Shown piece by piece: positions 42,873-53,829 of a DNA stretch of 64,000 nucleotides. Numbering within the stretch: position 1 is the stretch's first letter; each line of letters opens with the position of its first letter. Location: assembly GCA_030323885.1 (NCBI GenBank), contig CM059186.1, forward strand, positions 27,327,005-27,391,004. The letters are read 5' to 3'. The position numbers and the translations under genes were made by a program. This DNA is from Branchipolynoe longqiensis (lineage: Eukaryota; Annelida; Polychaeta; Phyllodocida; Polynoidae). The notes beneath the pieces are model-generated. The model was given only the letters and a program-made list of their open reading frames with translations. It ran no database searches and was not told where the DNA came from.

Positions 42873-43049
42873 TTGGACCTCTAATGCCAGCTTGTTATGG
42901 TAAAAAAACTTTTTTTGCACACGTGATGTATGGAGGTCGATGTAGTCCCAAAGTCATAGTCCTCTTCAATGTCTATCCAGCCTTCTCTCAAATGCTTCCA
43001 CCATTGGTGCTTCAACCACTTGGTCTGGAAGACTGTTCCATATACAATA

Positions 43050-43410
43050 GACAATATCCACAATGCAAGCGACATCTGACGGTGATGACGAACACTACGG
43101 TTGTGTGACGTTGCCACAGCGCATACTAAAGCTATGGAAATTACTAACTTTCAAATGCATGTATGTCAGTCAAATTTTGGGATATTTTGAAAATTCCAAA
43201 AGTATATTGCTTTGGGATCATTGGAGCTTCCACTGTCCAGGAAAAATATAATTTTCATGTTTGGACCTTTTTGAAAATTTTAGGAGGGTACCAAACTAGT
43301 CAGTTACTATTAATACGCAATATCCACAACACATGTGACATCTGATGGCGATGATGAACACTACGGTTGTGGGACCATTGCAACAGCGCATGCATGTGAA
43401 TATTGTGTAT
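43050..43410. mobile_element. MITE-C copy 2
   Basis: Same layout and orientation as 42511-42872, with ACAATATCCACAATGCAAG at the left and GCATGTGAATATTGTGTAT at the right. The left end is more diverged. TTTTGGGATATTTTGA and TTTTCATGTTTGGACC in the body are nearly identical between copies. Confidence 0.75.
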
Positions 43411-43491
43411 TGCATCATATTCCACATTGTTACTGTTTGTATTTAACATTATTCTTCTTATTTGTAACGGGTAACTCACGGAGCAGAGCCT

Positions 43492-43680
43492 GTTGCGGTT
43501 TCCGAGGTACACCAGTTTGCCAGGGACACATCGCTTCTGCGCATGTGTCAAAATTGAACAGCATCGTCACTAACCTTATGAATATTTGACTTTTTCTGTA
43601 TGAAGATTTGCTCACGGCCGTTGACAATGCATTTGAATGGATGTGTCCCTGGCAAACTGGTGTGCCTCGGAAACCGCAAC
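43492..43680. mobile_element. 189-bp MITE with 40-bp terminal inverted repeats
   Basis: 43492-43531 (starting GTTGCGGTTTCCGAGG) is the reverse complement of 43641-43680 with one mismatch in 40. The middle holds TTTTTCTGTATGAAGATT, GCTCACGGCCGTTGACAATG, which is a piece of the ~200-bp unit of the 6.2-7.9 kb foldback array. No ORF; no clear target duplication. Confidence 0.8.
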
Positions 43681-44483
43681 ACCGGGGAACCTGATCCTGG
43701 CGCCACCTGCCTCAAATACACCAAACTAGCCTCCCCTGGTGGTCACACCCCGCTACCTTTGGGGCCACCTAGCGGACACTGGATACAACAGCGACTGAAC
43801 AACAAGACAGTATTGCACACTGCCACTAACTGTCAGAACTCGAACCCGCAAGCTTCAGATATGGTTCTGAAATTCCCCATCCACCCTCACCACCAAACTG
43901 ATCAGCAAGTGGGTAGGGCTGAGCGTCCGTGGCCCCAGAAACCATTAAATCGAACCCGTGACCTCACATTCCCCTCCACCACACACTCACTCATTAACCA
44001 CATAATAAATAAAGAAATATATACCAATTACTTTACCTCCGCCATTGTGAATTATTACCCAATGTCAGTGTAATTCCCTGCGCATACTCTGTCCATACTC
44101 CCACCCACGCCTCTGAAACTACCCGGCGTCTACACAGCAGACGACATTCGCCACTAGAGGATCACAGAATCACCATGGCGACGGCCAACATCCGGTTGCA
44201 GGTGTCAATGCCTGTCGCCGTTGGGGTGGGAGGAGGGGTGGGGATGGGGGGTAGTGGACTGGGCGGCAACTCACTAGTAGGCTGGAGGCACTGAATCATT
44301 GACTACATCTGCCGTATGGGGCTATTGATTTTTAATCGATTTCCCTGACACGAAATCAGAGCGTTCCTTCTCTAGTAGGGCCTACCTCATTCCGGCAGTC
44401 CTCCAGCGGAACCTAGTAACGTTGCCTAACGGCGCCAACTACTCCTCCAGCCCCCCCGCCTTCACTCCCGACACACACACTAA
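43681..44483. other. No gene recognised
   Basis: GC-richer than average; an open frame over 43600-44073 has no domain. AACTCGAACCCGCAAG and TCGAACCCGTGACCTC resemble the B box of tRNA-derived heads on the minus strand, so old SINE material is likely. Confidence 0.45.
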
Positions 44484-44794
44484 TTAGGCCAACTCATTTG
44501 CTGGTCTCGCAATCGTGGGTCCGAACCCCGGTCGAGTCAAACCAATGACTTAAAAATTGGTGCTTGTTGCTTCCTAGCCTGGCGTTTGGCATTATTAGAA
44601 TAGGGCAAGGACTGGTTGGCTCAGTGTCAGGATAATGTCACTGAGTGGGATATCAGGTCATGGTGCTGGCAGCCTGGTCTTCCAGTGGGGCAGCACTATA
44701 AAGTCGCCATGAGTGTGCACTGTCACAAGTCAGTACCCGTCCTGATATGACCTTAGATGTTGCTAGGACGTAAAACAACAACAAACAAACAAAC
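44484..44794 (+). mobile_element. SINE-A copy
   Basis: GATCGTGGGTTC-type B box (ATCGTGGGTCCGAACCCC), TCAAACCAATGACTTAAAA, GGATATCAGGTCATGGTGCT, CACAAGTCAGTACCCGTCC and a tail of AACAACAAACAAACAAA. The A-box end is worn. Confidence 0.85.
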
Positions 44795-44991
44795 CATGGA
44801 GTCACCATCACAAACTATGCAACAAACGCATCTTGTTAGGAAAACGAAAAACCCACATGGAAAAAGACCATAAGTTTAAGAGTACAGACAATTACCAATA
44901 CAGGCTATTAAAAAAACGCCACTACACTAGAACCCCACTACCCTAGAAAATAGGGGCGTAGCCAGACATTAAAATATATATATAGTCTATA

Positions 44992-45322
44992 GGTTGGTTG
45001 GTTGTTGGAGGTTTTCGTCCTGGCAACATCTAAGGTCATATCAGGATGATCATCGACTTGTAAGAGTGCACACTCATGGCGACTTTATAGTTCTGCCCCA
45101 CTAGTAGACCAGGCTGCCAGCACCATGACCTGATATCCCACTCAGTCACATTACTGTGACACTGAGCGAACCAGTCCTTGCCCGATCCTAATAATGCCGA
45201 GTGCCTGGCTATGAAGCGACAAGTATAAATTGTTATAACTTTATATAAGTCATTGGTTTGACGCAACCGGGAATTGAACTTCCGCTCAGGAGGCCTGCTC
45301 TCTACAGATTCGGTGACCACTG
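44992..45322 (-). mobile_element. SINE-A copy
   Basis: GGTTGGTTGGTTGTTGGAGG tail, body in reverse, and a head containing GGAATTGAACTTCCGCTC and TACAGATTCGGTGACC. With the plus copy 200 bases upstream it forms an inverted SINE pair. Confidence 0.85.
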
Positions 45323-46792
45323 TTGGTATACATATAAATATATATAATTATATATATATATATGTACAAACTTATTCACATGTGCTCACAGGGAAGAAAT
45401 ATATAGCACATTTAGTAGTAAAATATATGATGCTGAGAGAAATTGTTCGCAAGTGCTTACATTTACAGTGTGACAATGTAGATATGCCTCTGCTGGAAAC
45501 TATCCAGCTATAATATCATATCTGTGTTCACTGGGTGTCCCCCCACCCACCACACCAACTTTTCTTTGTTTCAAAGTATTAATCTTCATAAATTCGTCAC
45601 TAATAACAACCCCACCCCAACAACATAATTCATAAACTCACATAACTAACTACATGAGAGTTACACTAGAATTTTCCAAACAAACCAACATTTATATACC
45701 GCTTGCCTAACTGCAACTGAACATTAAAACTTACTACAAGTTTACTAACTGAATACAGAAGATAACTTCTGCTTACATTCTAAATACTATGTAAATACTC
45801 ACATTGATCTGACTGCAGTAAAACGGCTGGTGTTACTGGTCGATGCCACCGAGCATGAGGGTTTAGGCTCAAGGAAAAGGCAGTTAAGTTTGTTTGTCAG
45901 GGCTTTACGTCCTAGCAACACCTGTGGTCATGTCAGGACGCGATGTTACAGTAAAACGGCCGGTGTTACTAGCCATTAGCCGACACCGACTGATCTGGTT
46001 ATATGACATTACTGTACCATATTGTTATGGAACATTTGGGTTTCAGAATTTCATTGTGTTACATGGTGCAAATTGTGTATTCAACAGGTATTGTTCACCT
46101 TATTCTATATACCTTTTGTGTAAATAACCCTGAATTGAAAAATGGCTGGAAGACCAGTGCTTCGGCACTGACAAAAGACTTATTCAGCAGAATAAACATA
46201 TTTACCCCCCCCCCCCAAAATAGCGGGTTATGATAAACAAGCCTTGCAATAACACATTTAGCATATGTTGCAAATTCATAGGGTTATAACTTATATCCAT
46301 AACATACCGTTCCGATACAGGAACAGTGCTGCGGGGGGCACCTAGCTGATATGGTACTAAGGCGCACGACCGGACATTCAGTTCATGTGGAATAATGCAT
46401 TGCCAACGGAAGTGCACACCTGCCCTTTGTTTTCGCAGAATTGTTTGTTTTCGGCTCCACAAAGCAAGTACACGCCAATGAAAGTTGGATAACTGCCAGA
46501 ATAATTGTTCAGTCGCCAAGATACGTGGAGTTTCAATTAGGATATATATTTTAAATATTATATGTAGCGTATAATATATGTGATGTATAAGCATTATGCG
46601 AGTATAAAGCCGCGTAAGGGAATTTCTATGTTTTTATTACACTGTATTATGTTATTCCGATACTATATTATTGGCCAATGGGCTCTCTGCATCTATTTGC
46701 TTCCTACTCATACGGGCACCGGTGGCTCCACCACCGCCGAACCATACTTCCGCCGCTACCACTGTCACTTGCGACCGGAACTTTTTCCAGTT
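45323..46792. other. No gene recognised; SINE-A tail scrap at 45880-45940
   Basis: Mostly AT-rich with a (TA)n tract at about 45342-45362. TTTGTTTGTCAGGGCTTTAC then GTCCTAGCAACACCTGTGG at 45887-45940 is a SINE-A 3' end in reverse orientation. A C-run at 46206-46216. No domain-bearing ORF. Confidence 0.5.
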
Positions 46793-47094
46793 TTGGTAGA
46801 TCCTGGGATTCGAACACATGGGTTCGAACCCTAGTTGAATCAAACCAATGACTTAAAAATTGATACTTGTCACTTCCTCGCCAGGCGTTCGGTATTATTA
46901 GGATAGGGCAAGGACTGGTTGGCTCAGTGTTAGGATAATGCGTCTGAGTGGGTTATCAGGTCATGGGGTGCTGGTGGCCTGATCTCCCAGTGTGGCAACA
47001 TTATAAAATAGCCATGAGTGTGCACTGTCACAAGTCGGTACCTGTCCTAATATGACCTTAGATGTTGCCAGAAGGTAAAACTCCAACAACCATC
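46793..47094 (+). mobile_element. SINE-A copy, head altered
   Basis: TGGTAGATCCTGGGATTCGAACACATGGGTTCGAACCC-type double B-box region at the head, then the normal body to CAGAAGGTAAAACTCCAACA at the tail. The A box is missing. Confidence 0.8.
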
Positions 47095-47486
47095 CATTTA
47101 CATATATTATATATTAAAATATATTTTCAATAGGCGAGGCGGGTGCTTTGTTGAACCTCTCAGGTAAGTTGTGTCATGTCATCCATTCTCGTGATGCAGT
47201 TTGAATAGCGTGGCATGTCAACCGGGGACTTGACGGTCGATAGTTGACGCGGTAACCTTGACTACGATGAATAAACTCTCTTTGTTACGCACGAAAATCA
47301 AGCATGTGAAAGCGGCGGCAACCATGCATGCTGAAGGGCTCAACAATAACACAATTCCCGTTCATGGTTAATAAATGTGTGGACATTAGTCGTTGTTGCT
47401 CTTTTCAGTATTAACCATGAGCAGGAAAGGCCCCCCCCCCCTCCCCCCGTTCCCGATCCCCCAATTTGATTTACCATTTTAGAGTT
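47095..47486. other. No gene recognised
   Basis: Short unassigned stretch with a C-run near 47431-47447. Confidence 0.5.
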
Positions 47487-47800
47487 GTGGTGTTCTCTGT
47501 GGCTGAGTGGTTAGAGTGTCTGACATTTTACTAGGTCGGACTCCTAATCTGAAGGTCGGCGGTTCAATTCCCCCTGCCCTGCAGCTCTGCCAATTTGGAT
47601 TTCCACTGCTGTGTATAACTTACAGTGTTATCAAAGTCCAGTTGCTCTCATACCATGTCTATGTGGTGTGGGAGGTTAAAAATCCCTTGGGTCGGTCAAA
47701 GTGTAGGCTCGGTCTTTCTATCGACAAACTGTCTAATGGTGAAAACAAGTCTATTCAGACTTATCCATGATAGGCAGTATAAATCTACAAGAAAAAAAAA
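47487..47800 (+). mobile_element. SINE-B copy 1 (tRNA-Arg-like head)
   Basis: GTGGCTGAGTGGTTAGAGTG (A box), loop CTCCTAA as in tRNA-Arg(CCT), GGCGGTTCAATTCCCC (B box). A 13-base insert lies between D-arm and anticodon arm. Body: GCCAATTTGGATTTCCAC, TACCATGTCTATGTGGTGTG, ACAAACTGTCTAATGGTGAA, CTTATCCATGATAGGCAG. A-rich tail. A second copy is at 63057-63366. Confidence 0.85.
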
Positions 47801-47822
47801 AAAAGAGTTAGTTGTCTGAGAA

Positions 47823-48173
47823 TTAAAGTTACATAGTCCGATGGTTTTGAGTTTCTGACATTTTCTGAGATAAATACATTAGAGTGATCATTATAATGTA
47901 CTTTACTTTTAGCTTGAAGTCACTTTTATTTTAAATGGCTAACTTTTGATATATTTGAAGTGCAACAATGTAAAATTCATTTTGGCAAACATGGCCAAAA
48001 CTCCATAGCATTATGCAGTAGCAGGTTTTATTCAATTGCCATAGTATTCCCTGTTGTGTGGCGACAACTGTTTAATAACTACACCCGTATCTAAGTTAGA
48101 TATGTAGAATCAAATTTATATAATTGTTTTGGTTTTGAAAATTGGATGTTTTCATCGGGCTATGCTGCTTTAA
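47823..48173 (+). mobile_element. MITE-P copy
   Basis: TTAAAGTTACATAGTCCGATG to ATCGGGCTATGCTGCTTTAA, full length, directly after the SINE-B tail. Confidence 0.85.
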
Positions 48174-48483
48174 TTTTGCTAGTGTCATTTATAATGTTTG
48201 AAATTACTAGCTATGCATGCGGTGAAAGGCTGGTTAATTTGTTTAGTTTTGTTTATTGAAAGTGTATGAAATTTAATATCGCAATTGGAGTTTGATGTAA
48301 AGAAAATAATTCAACTTAAAAAAAAAAAAAGCACGCACAACAAATCGGTGTCACCATTTTGGTCCATACTGTAGCAGCACGCTGCAACCATATAAAAACC
48401 ATCACGTTTTACTAGCTAGTCACGCAGTGGGAATCATTATACAGGTTTTATTTTTTATCAAAAGTTGGCGATTGTTAATGCTT
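48174..48483. other. No gene recognised
   Basis: AT-rich spacer with an A-run at about 48319-48330. Confidence 0.5.
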
Positions 48484-48733
48484 CATATGCTGCCCCACTG
48501 CGCGATACCGTGTCGCTGGCACTATAATGTGATATCCGACCGAGTCACAATATCCTGATGCTGAACAAACCAGTCGTTACCAGGTTACCCTATCGTAGTA
48601 GGCCTAATGCCGAGCGCCAAGTGCCGATTTTGTATGTTACTGGTTTGACTCAGTCGGGTTTCGAACTCACGCCCTTCCCGAGGGGAAGCCATCGCGCTTA
48701 AGTGTTATGGATTCTGCCACCTCGTCCAGTAGC
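48484..48733 (-). mobile_element. SINE-A fragment with head
   Basis: GCTGCCCCACTG, GCACTATAATGTGATATCC, GTCACAATATCCTGATGCTG, TACTGGTTTGACTCAGTCGG and GTTTCGAACTCACGC in reverse order, ending at the tRNA-like head. The 3' third is missing. Confidence 0.8.
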
Positions 48734-48986
48734 ATAATTATTGTTTGATATAAAGAAAGCAATGTTTTATTAAAGAAACTGTCCCCATACACATTAAATT
48801 TGTTCGGCCGTAAGTGAGTAGGATAGTGAGCAGGTGACCGGTGGCGCCACCATCGCAGCTGAGGGAAGTAGGCCTGAGCAGTAGATGAGTAGTTCGAGGC
48901 TCAACCACCCGATTACTGGTGGGTGGGTGTTAGGAGCGAGTATATAATTCTGGGTTATTATACTCGCATCATTCTTATACAGCATA
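48734..48986. other. No gene recognised
   Basis: Plain unassigned sequence between a SINE-A fragment and MITE-T. Confidence 0.5.
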
Positions 48987-49249
48987 TGAGCCTGTCTCAA
49001 AAGGTGATAGCTCTTCATTTTTTTGTCCATAGTAACGATTGACACAAAACAGCACAGAAACGGTTACACTGAAAACACAAGGACATTTGCTTCAAATCAA
49101 TATATATTCTATTGGGATTATGAAACACCATGTAAAAAGCAAATCAGTTTATCCTGAGCAAATGCATAAGTAGATAGTGTGTTGATCGTTACTAATACTA
49201 TGGACAAAGTTTTGTCCCATATTGCTTAGCACCTTTTGAGACAGTCTCA
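48987..49249 (-). mobile_element. MITE-T copy 2
   Basis: TGAGCCTGTCTCAAAAGGTG at the left and CACCTTTTGAGACAGTCTCA at the right, with TA on both outer sides. Reverse orientation to the 16.06 kb copy and colinear along its whole length. Confidence 0.88.
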
Positions 49250-49301
49250 TATATATAATACATATATGTGTGTGTGATGAAAACAACATTTTGCCAATAA
49301 A

Positions 49302-49945
49302 ACACTTACCGTGAAATGATCCTACATATCCAATGTAGATACTTGGGCATTCACTAAACATTGATTGCTGCGTAGAAGGAATGCAAAGTCGTCGATTTAA
49401 TAGACCATGTCGCTGCTAAAACTTATAATATGCAGAATTTTTATGTGCATTCCAAAATTAGGTTTGCATGTTTTCTCTTCAAATGTAGGCTTCTAAATAA
49501 AAGCTACTTCAAAATAATGTAAATTAGATTATAACGATACGCCTAATGCCCGGTACACACCTCCCGTATAAAACCTAAAACTGCCCGTTTCGTGACTAAG
49601 TTTGAGTTTTAGTCGGTTTCAGTCTTTAGGTGTGTGACCCCCTAACTCACCTGAGCCTTCTGATTCGCGACTTAAATCTCAGTTTTAGGCCTGTAGACCA
49701 TTTACATTAATAGACCATTAATAGGCCTCGACCCATCAGACTGCCCGATTCGAAAAATGAATCGGGCAGTTTTAGGTTTTATATACAGGAGGTGTGTACC
49801 GGGTATAACGGGACAGGACGGGTTGTGACGGGTCGCGTCGGGCAGTCAGTTTTAGCGAGTGAATCGTATATGGGAGGTGTGTACCAGGCTTAATATAGTA
49901 TCCAAGAAATATGACAGTAACTCAAAACCATTGAGCTATGGAATT
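49302..49945 (-). mobile_element. MITE-P copy split by a Harbinger-like MITE
   Basis: ATCCTACATATCCAATGTAG, TACTTGGGCATTCACTAAAC and ACTTCAAAATAATGTAAATT are family landmarks. The copy resumes after 49890 with ATAGTATCCAAGAAATATGA and AACCATTGAGCTATGG. Its left end has decayed. Confidence 0.75.
49548..49890. mobile_element. PIF/Harbinger-like MITE with TAA target duplication
   Basis: GCCCGGTACACACCTCCCGT at the left inverted against GGGAGGTGTGTACCAGGC at the right. TAA at 49545-49547 and 49891-49893 flanks it, and removing it restores the MITE-P text. A 3-bp TAA/TTA duplication is the mark of PIF/Harbinger transposition. An inner palindrome (ACTGCCCGATTCG / CGAATCGGGCAGT) lies at about 49740-49772. 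No transposase. Confidence 0.85.
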
Positions 49946-50200
49946 CCACTTCCTGGTCCATACTAAAGCAGTTTTCGTCTGTATTTAGACTACGTTATCA
50001 TTCACCCGAACTGCAAGTACGGGGTGAATCTTTCATCTACTATCTACGGTTCGAAGGGATCACTACCCCACTTCCTATCATGCCATACACTCCGGCTTCG
50101 GGCTCTGTTTAGGAACCAGCGAACACTAAAAATTCGGAAGATACATATTGTGGACACAACATGGAAATAAGCGTGTAGTGCCCATCACAAATTAATTCCA
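49946..50200. other. Mini-MITE relic and unassigned sequence
   Basis: ATTCACCCGAACTGCAAG then TACGGGGTGAATCTTTCATC at 50000-50037 is a diverged copy of the 58-bp hairpin element. Confidence 0.55.
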
Positions 50201-50866
50201 GATCTGTTGGACTAACCGGCAAGAGCGTCAGTTCTAGTTCCACATGCAAGGTCGTCAGTTCTAGTTCCGGCCGAGTCAACCCGATAACTTACAGGAATAT
50301 TAGTTGCCACTACCCGGACCTGATGGACTAATCGGTAAGAACGCTAGCTTCCCATGTGGAAGGTCGTGGGTTCGAGTACCAGCCGAGACAAATCAGTGGC
50401 TTACAAAGCTGATAGTTGTCACTACCCTAGGATGGCGCTTAACATTACTACGATAGGGCAAGGTTGGTTTGTTGTTGGAGTTTTACATCCTGGCAACATC
50501 TATGGTCATATCAGGATGGGTACTGACTTGTGACAGTGCACACTCATGGTGACTTTAGAGTGCAGCCCCACTGGGAGACCAGGCCGCCAGCACCATGACC
50601 TAATATCCCACTCAGTCATATTATCACTTTATAAATCATTGGTTTGAGACTCGACCGGGAATAGAACTCTTTATCTCTCGCACGCCAGGCCCGCGCTCTA
50701 AGGTTTGCTTTGTATTACTATTAGGATAATGTGATGCTGTGCTGACGGTATGGTCTCTCAATGTGGCAACACTATGAAACCACCACGAATGCGCACTGAC
50801 ACAAATTCGTACCTGTCCTGATATGCCTTTGAAGTTGAATGACAACTAAAACCACAAGCAAACCCA
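50201..50866 (+). mobile_element. Nested SINE-A group: SINE inside SINE, with doubled head
   Basis: A first head and partial body (about 50201-50317), then a second head (ACTAATCGGTAAGAACG, GTCGTGGGTTCGAGTACC) running to GATAGGGCAAGG at 50462. There a reverse-oriented SINE-A (about 50463-50702, GTTGTTGGAGTTTTACATCC to ACGCCAGGCCCGCGCTC) interrupts it. The plus copy resumes at about 50703 (ATTAGGATAATGTGATGC) and ends near 50866 with AACTAAAACCACAAGC. Confidence 0.8.
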
Positions 50867-51319
50867 TTACAACTTAGGTATTCTTCGATATAGTATTCAA
50901 ACCCAATTTCCTCAAATAAAAATTAAATTAAAAAAACTAAAGAAAATATCACAAAACCGTCAAGTATCCTGGGCCTATGTCAATTTCTAGCGTCTGCCAG
51001 GTAAATTCTTGTCCATTGCCAGTTCTCGTGCACTCACGTGACCTGACCTCCCCATTCCCAACTACCACCAGTCTGTTGTTAAGCTGTCCGCTGTGGAGGG
51101 TCAGCTTCGTCCGGTGTTTAAGTCACATGTGTGTAAATATAAAGCTGGTCATAGGCCAAATGACACATAACTCCAAAAATTCTCCTGCGGAATATAGCAA
51201 GGAGCATCGCTGTTTATTTGCTTATGTTTATCAGGCCGCATCAAACCCTTGGATTATGATATCAGACTTACTGTGATCATGATTTCTTTCTCTCTCTATA
51301 TATATATTTTCAGTGAAAT
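50867..51319. other. No gene recognised
   Basis: Unassigned sequence; no domain-bearing ORF. Confidence 0.5.
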
Positions 51320-51321
51320 AA

Positions 51322-51323
<2 letters not shown>

Positions 51324-51374
<51 letters not shown>
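51324..51374. repeat. (TA)n microsatellite
   Basis: About 50 bases of near-perfect TA. Similar tracts lie at 53153-53179, 54656-54726, 55658-55690 and 57750-57784. Confidence 0.95.
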
Positions 51375-51394
51375 CATCCAGAAGGTTCTAAGGT

Positions 51395-51728
51395 TGGTTG
51401 TTGTTGTCTTGCGTCCTCGCAACATCTAAGGTCATATCAGGACGGTTACTGACTTGTGACAATGCGCACTCATGGCAACTTTATAGTGCGGACCCACTAG
51501 AACTTGAAAGACCAGGCCACTGGCACTATGACCTGATATCCCACACAATCACATTATCCTGATACTGTGATAACTAGTTCTTGTCCTATCCTATTAATGC
51601 TAAGGGCCAGGCTAGGTAGCGATAAGTATCAATTTAGTAAGTTATTGGTTTGACTTGGTTGGGATTCGAACTCCCCACCTTCCACATGGGAAGCCTGTCC
51701 TCTACCGATTCGGCCACCGCGTCCGGTT
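51395..51728 (-). mobile_element. SINE-A, full length with 12-bp target duplication
   Basis: AGGTTCTAAGGT flanks the element exactly at 51383-51394 and 51729-51740. Tail first (TGGTTGTTGTTGTCTTGCG), then the body in reverse, then the head with TCGGTTGGGATTCGAACTCCC-like B box and CCGATTCGGCCACCGCGTCC. Confidence 0.9.
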
Positions 51729-51740
51729 AGGTTCTAAGGT

Positions 51741-53100
51741 AATTCAGAGGAAAGTAGTAAACCATAGAGAATATATTATCCACATCATTTTGCATTTAAT
51801 ACATATACATATATATATATATATGTATATATGAAGTGGGCAAGACTATAATCGAGATGTGGCCGGTACGGGCTTGGGTCAAGCAACCCGCATATGGAAA
51901 TGCGGGCTGCTCGCCAAGATAAACCCGCATTGGCCATCAAATGCGGGGAAGGGTTCGCTGCTGTAACTCATTGCTAAGAGACGCGCCATGGCATCTCGCG
52001 CTACTCTCCTAGGAACGTAGAAGGTTCGAGCCGTCGAGCCAGGACCCATCAGATGTGTTTCATTAGCGCTCTGATGTTTTAGACAATATTTAGGCTTTAA
52101 ATTACAGTAATTGGGAATATTTTAACTCTAAAAGAAGGGAGGGGAAGTATCTATTCATACCAGCGATGTCAGGAGAGATTAGATGGTGTTGGTAGGAACA
52201 GAAATAAAGTTGTGAGCTCTTACCATGTGAATGAAACGTTCCTTGCATTCATTACTCTTTATGAACAGGACCCTTATTACACTAACCGCTATGGTCAACT
52301 CTATAACAATGGTTCATTATTATCTCTAGTGCCCAGGGCTTTCTGCACAGACGGGGGAGTAACGAGGATCTCCCCGTATGTAGCCTAACCCTCTCCGCGG
52401 GACTAGTAACCACCTTCTTAACTCAAACCAGAATAATAATTGGTAATATCTCGGGTGTTTATAAATGACAGCAGTGGCGGAGTACACCAGCGGCCTTAGT
52501 TCGGAATAATATTAATTAATCGAATGTGGGAGGGGTAGAGCCATAGATGTCTAGCACACAGGCTGTCAGCACTTGGCCCGGAATTAATTCAACAAAAGCA
52601 ATCCACCGGCGACAGGAAGGAGAGGTGGCGGCGGCCAGCGGCAGGAGCAGGGAAACATTGGAAAAATAATGGAATCAAACAATTAAGAACGGTTAAATAT
52701 ATATATGTGTATATATGATCTATAATGGATTATGGAAATATAAGCATAGCACATCGTCTTCTGTCAGTTATATTCCACCCTGGTCATATCCTGTCACCTT
52801 CATATATACACAGTACGAGGATTAGTTCCTCTTTCTCTCACATGGCGGCATTTGGGAGTGGCCAACTGCCAGTATTGGCCCGATTTTAAGCTCCTAATTA
52901 CCTGTGTTATTTCCTCTATTAATATCATGTTTACTGTTTATGGACGAGGTGTGACAGGGGCTTTAAGCATTTCTTATTTCGATAAATTATCTGTCCCGGT
53001 GACCCACACTCCTCCACTGTCTGGAATCGCTTTCCTGTTTCCTATACCACTAGTGACTCGCTAGTGGCTTAGTCCTGATGACACAAATAAGCTGACAATT
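51741..53100. other. No gene recognised
   Basis: Mixed composition; contains a short GC-richer part near 51870-52030 and 52590-52650 but no ORF with a domain and no repeat partner in the window. Confidence 0.5.
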
Positions 53101-53149
53101 TACTTATATATATTTAAGGCATAACTGGTGTGGCTTATATATATAGATA

Positions 53150-53182
53150 GGATTATATATATATATATATATATATATTGGC
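53150..53182. repeat. (TA)n microsatellite
   Basis: Near-perfect TA run. Confidence 0.9.
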
Positions 53183-53259
53183 TACTGCATTAAAAAATAT
53201 ATTGCATTATATATAGTGACTTTGAAGACATATAAATATATATATGTTTATATAGCCTA

Positions 53260-53815
53260 TTGTAAAGTCGTCGGCTGGCAGCTGTAGTTTGTGTAGGCAG
53301 GCTATATGAAATCAATACAGGCAAGGAGAGAAAGCTAGAGTATAAAGAGTGAAAGTAGAGTGAGAGCTTGCACCCTCAGGTTTACATGGATCTGATATGG
53401 CATACCACCTGACCATTATCTCCAATCAGCAACAGGCATTTCTAGTTCCACCAATGAACAGTAAGCATTCCTGTATCACCATGGCTACTGTGATCTACCC
53501 ACCACCATCATGCGGTGTGGCTGCTTGGCCTGCACCTGCCTGCTGTGTGTGTGTGGTGATCCATGACTAACAGTTGGTGGGGGGAGGGGGTAGTGAGTAG
53601 AGTTATTGAGCCCCTTACACACTAACAGTAGTGCCCCTTTCACACTATCTATCTAATACACAATGACTATTGACTACAAGTAAAGAGTCACCAGCAACTA
53701 CATAAATACATTCATGCACCTGGCCCTATACACCATTTACATTAATAGACCATTTGTACTCCTTTATAGACCATTTTACATTCCCCACCAATGCGTTTTA
53801 TCACAATATTTTACA
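53260..53815. repeat. Interspersed repeat shared with 31.3 and 34.8 kb
   Basis: The first 90 bases match 34786-34880; from 53397 on it matches 31302-31860 (GGCATACCACCTGACC, CACCATGGCT, CATGACTAACAG, CACAATGACTATTGACTAC, CACCAATGCGTTTTATC). The two halves seen apart elsewhere are adjacent here, so this copy shows the order of a longer element of unknown class. Confidence 0.7.
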
Positions 53816-53829
53816 CTATGTTGCAATAA

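Noticed and set aside
43600..44073. 157-codon plus-strand open frame
   Set aside because: It starts inside a MITE and runs through tRNA-like B-box remnants; no domain.
46202..46594. 130-codon minus-strand open frame
   Set aside because: No recognisable domain or flanking splice sites; begins near a homopolymer run.
47487..47580. tRNA-Arg gene
   Set aside because: It has a 13-base insert and continues into a body shared with 63057-63366, so it is a SINE head.
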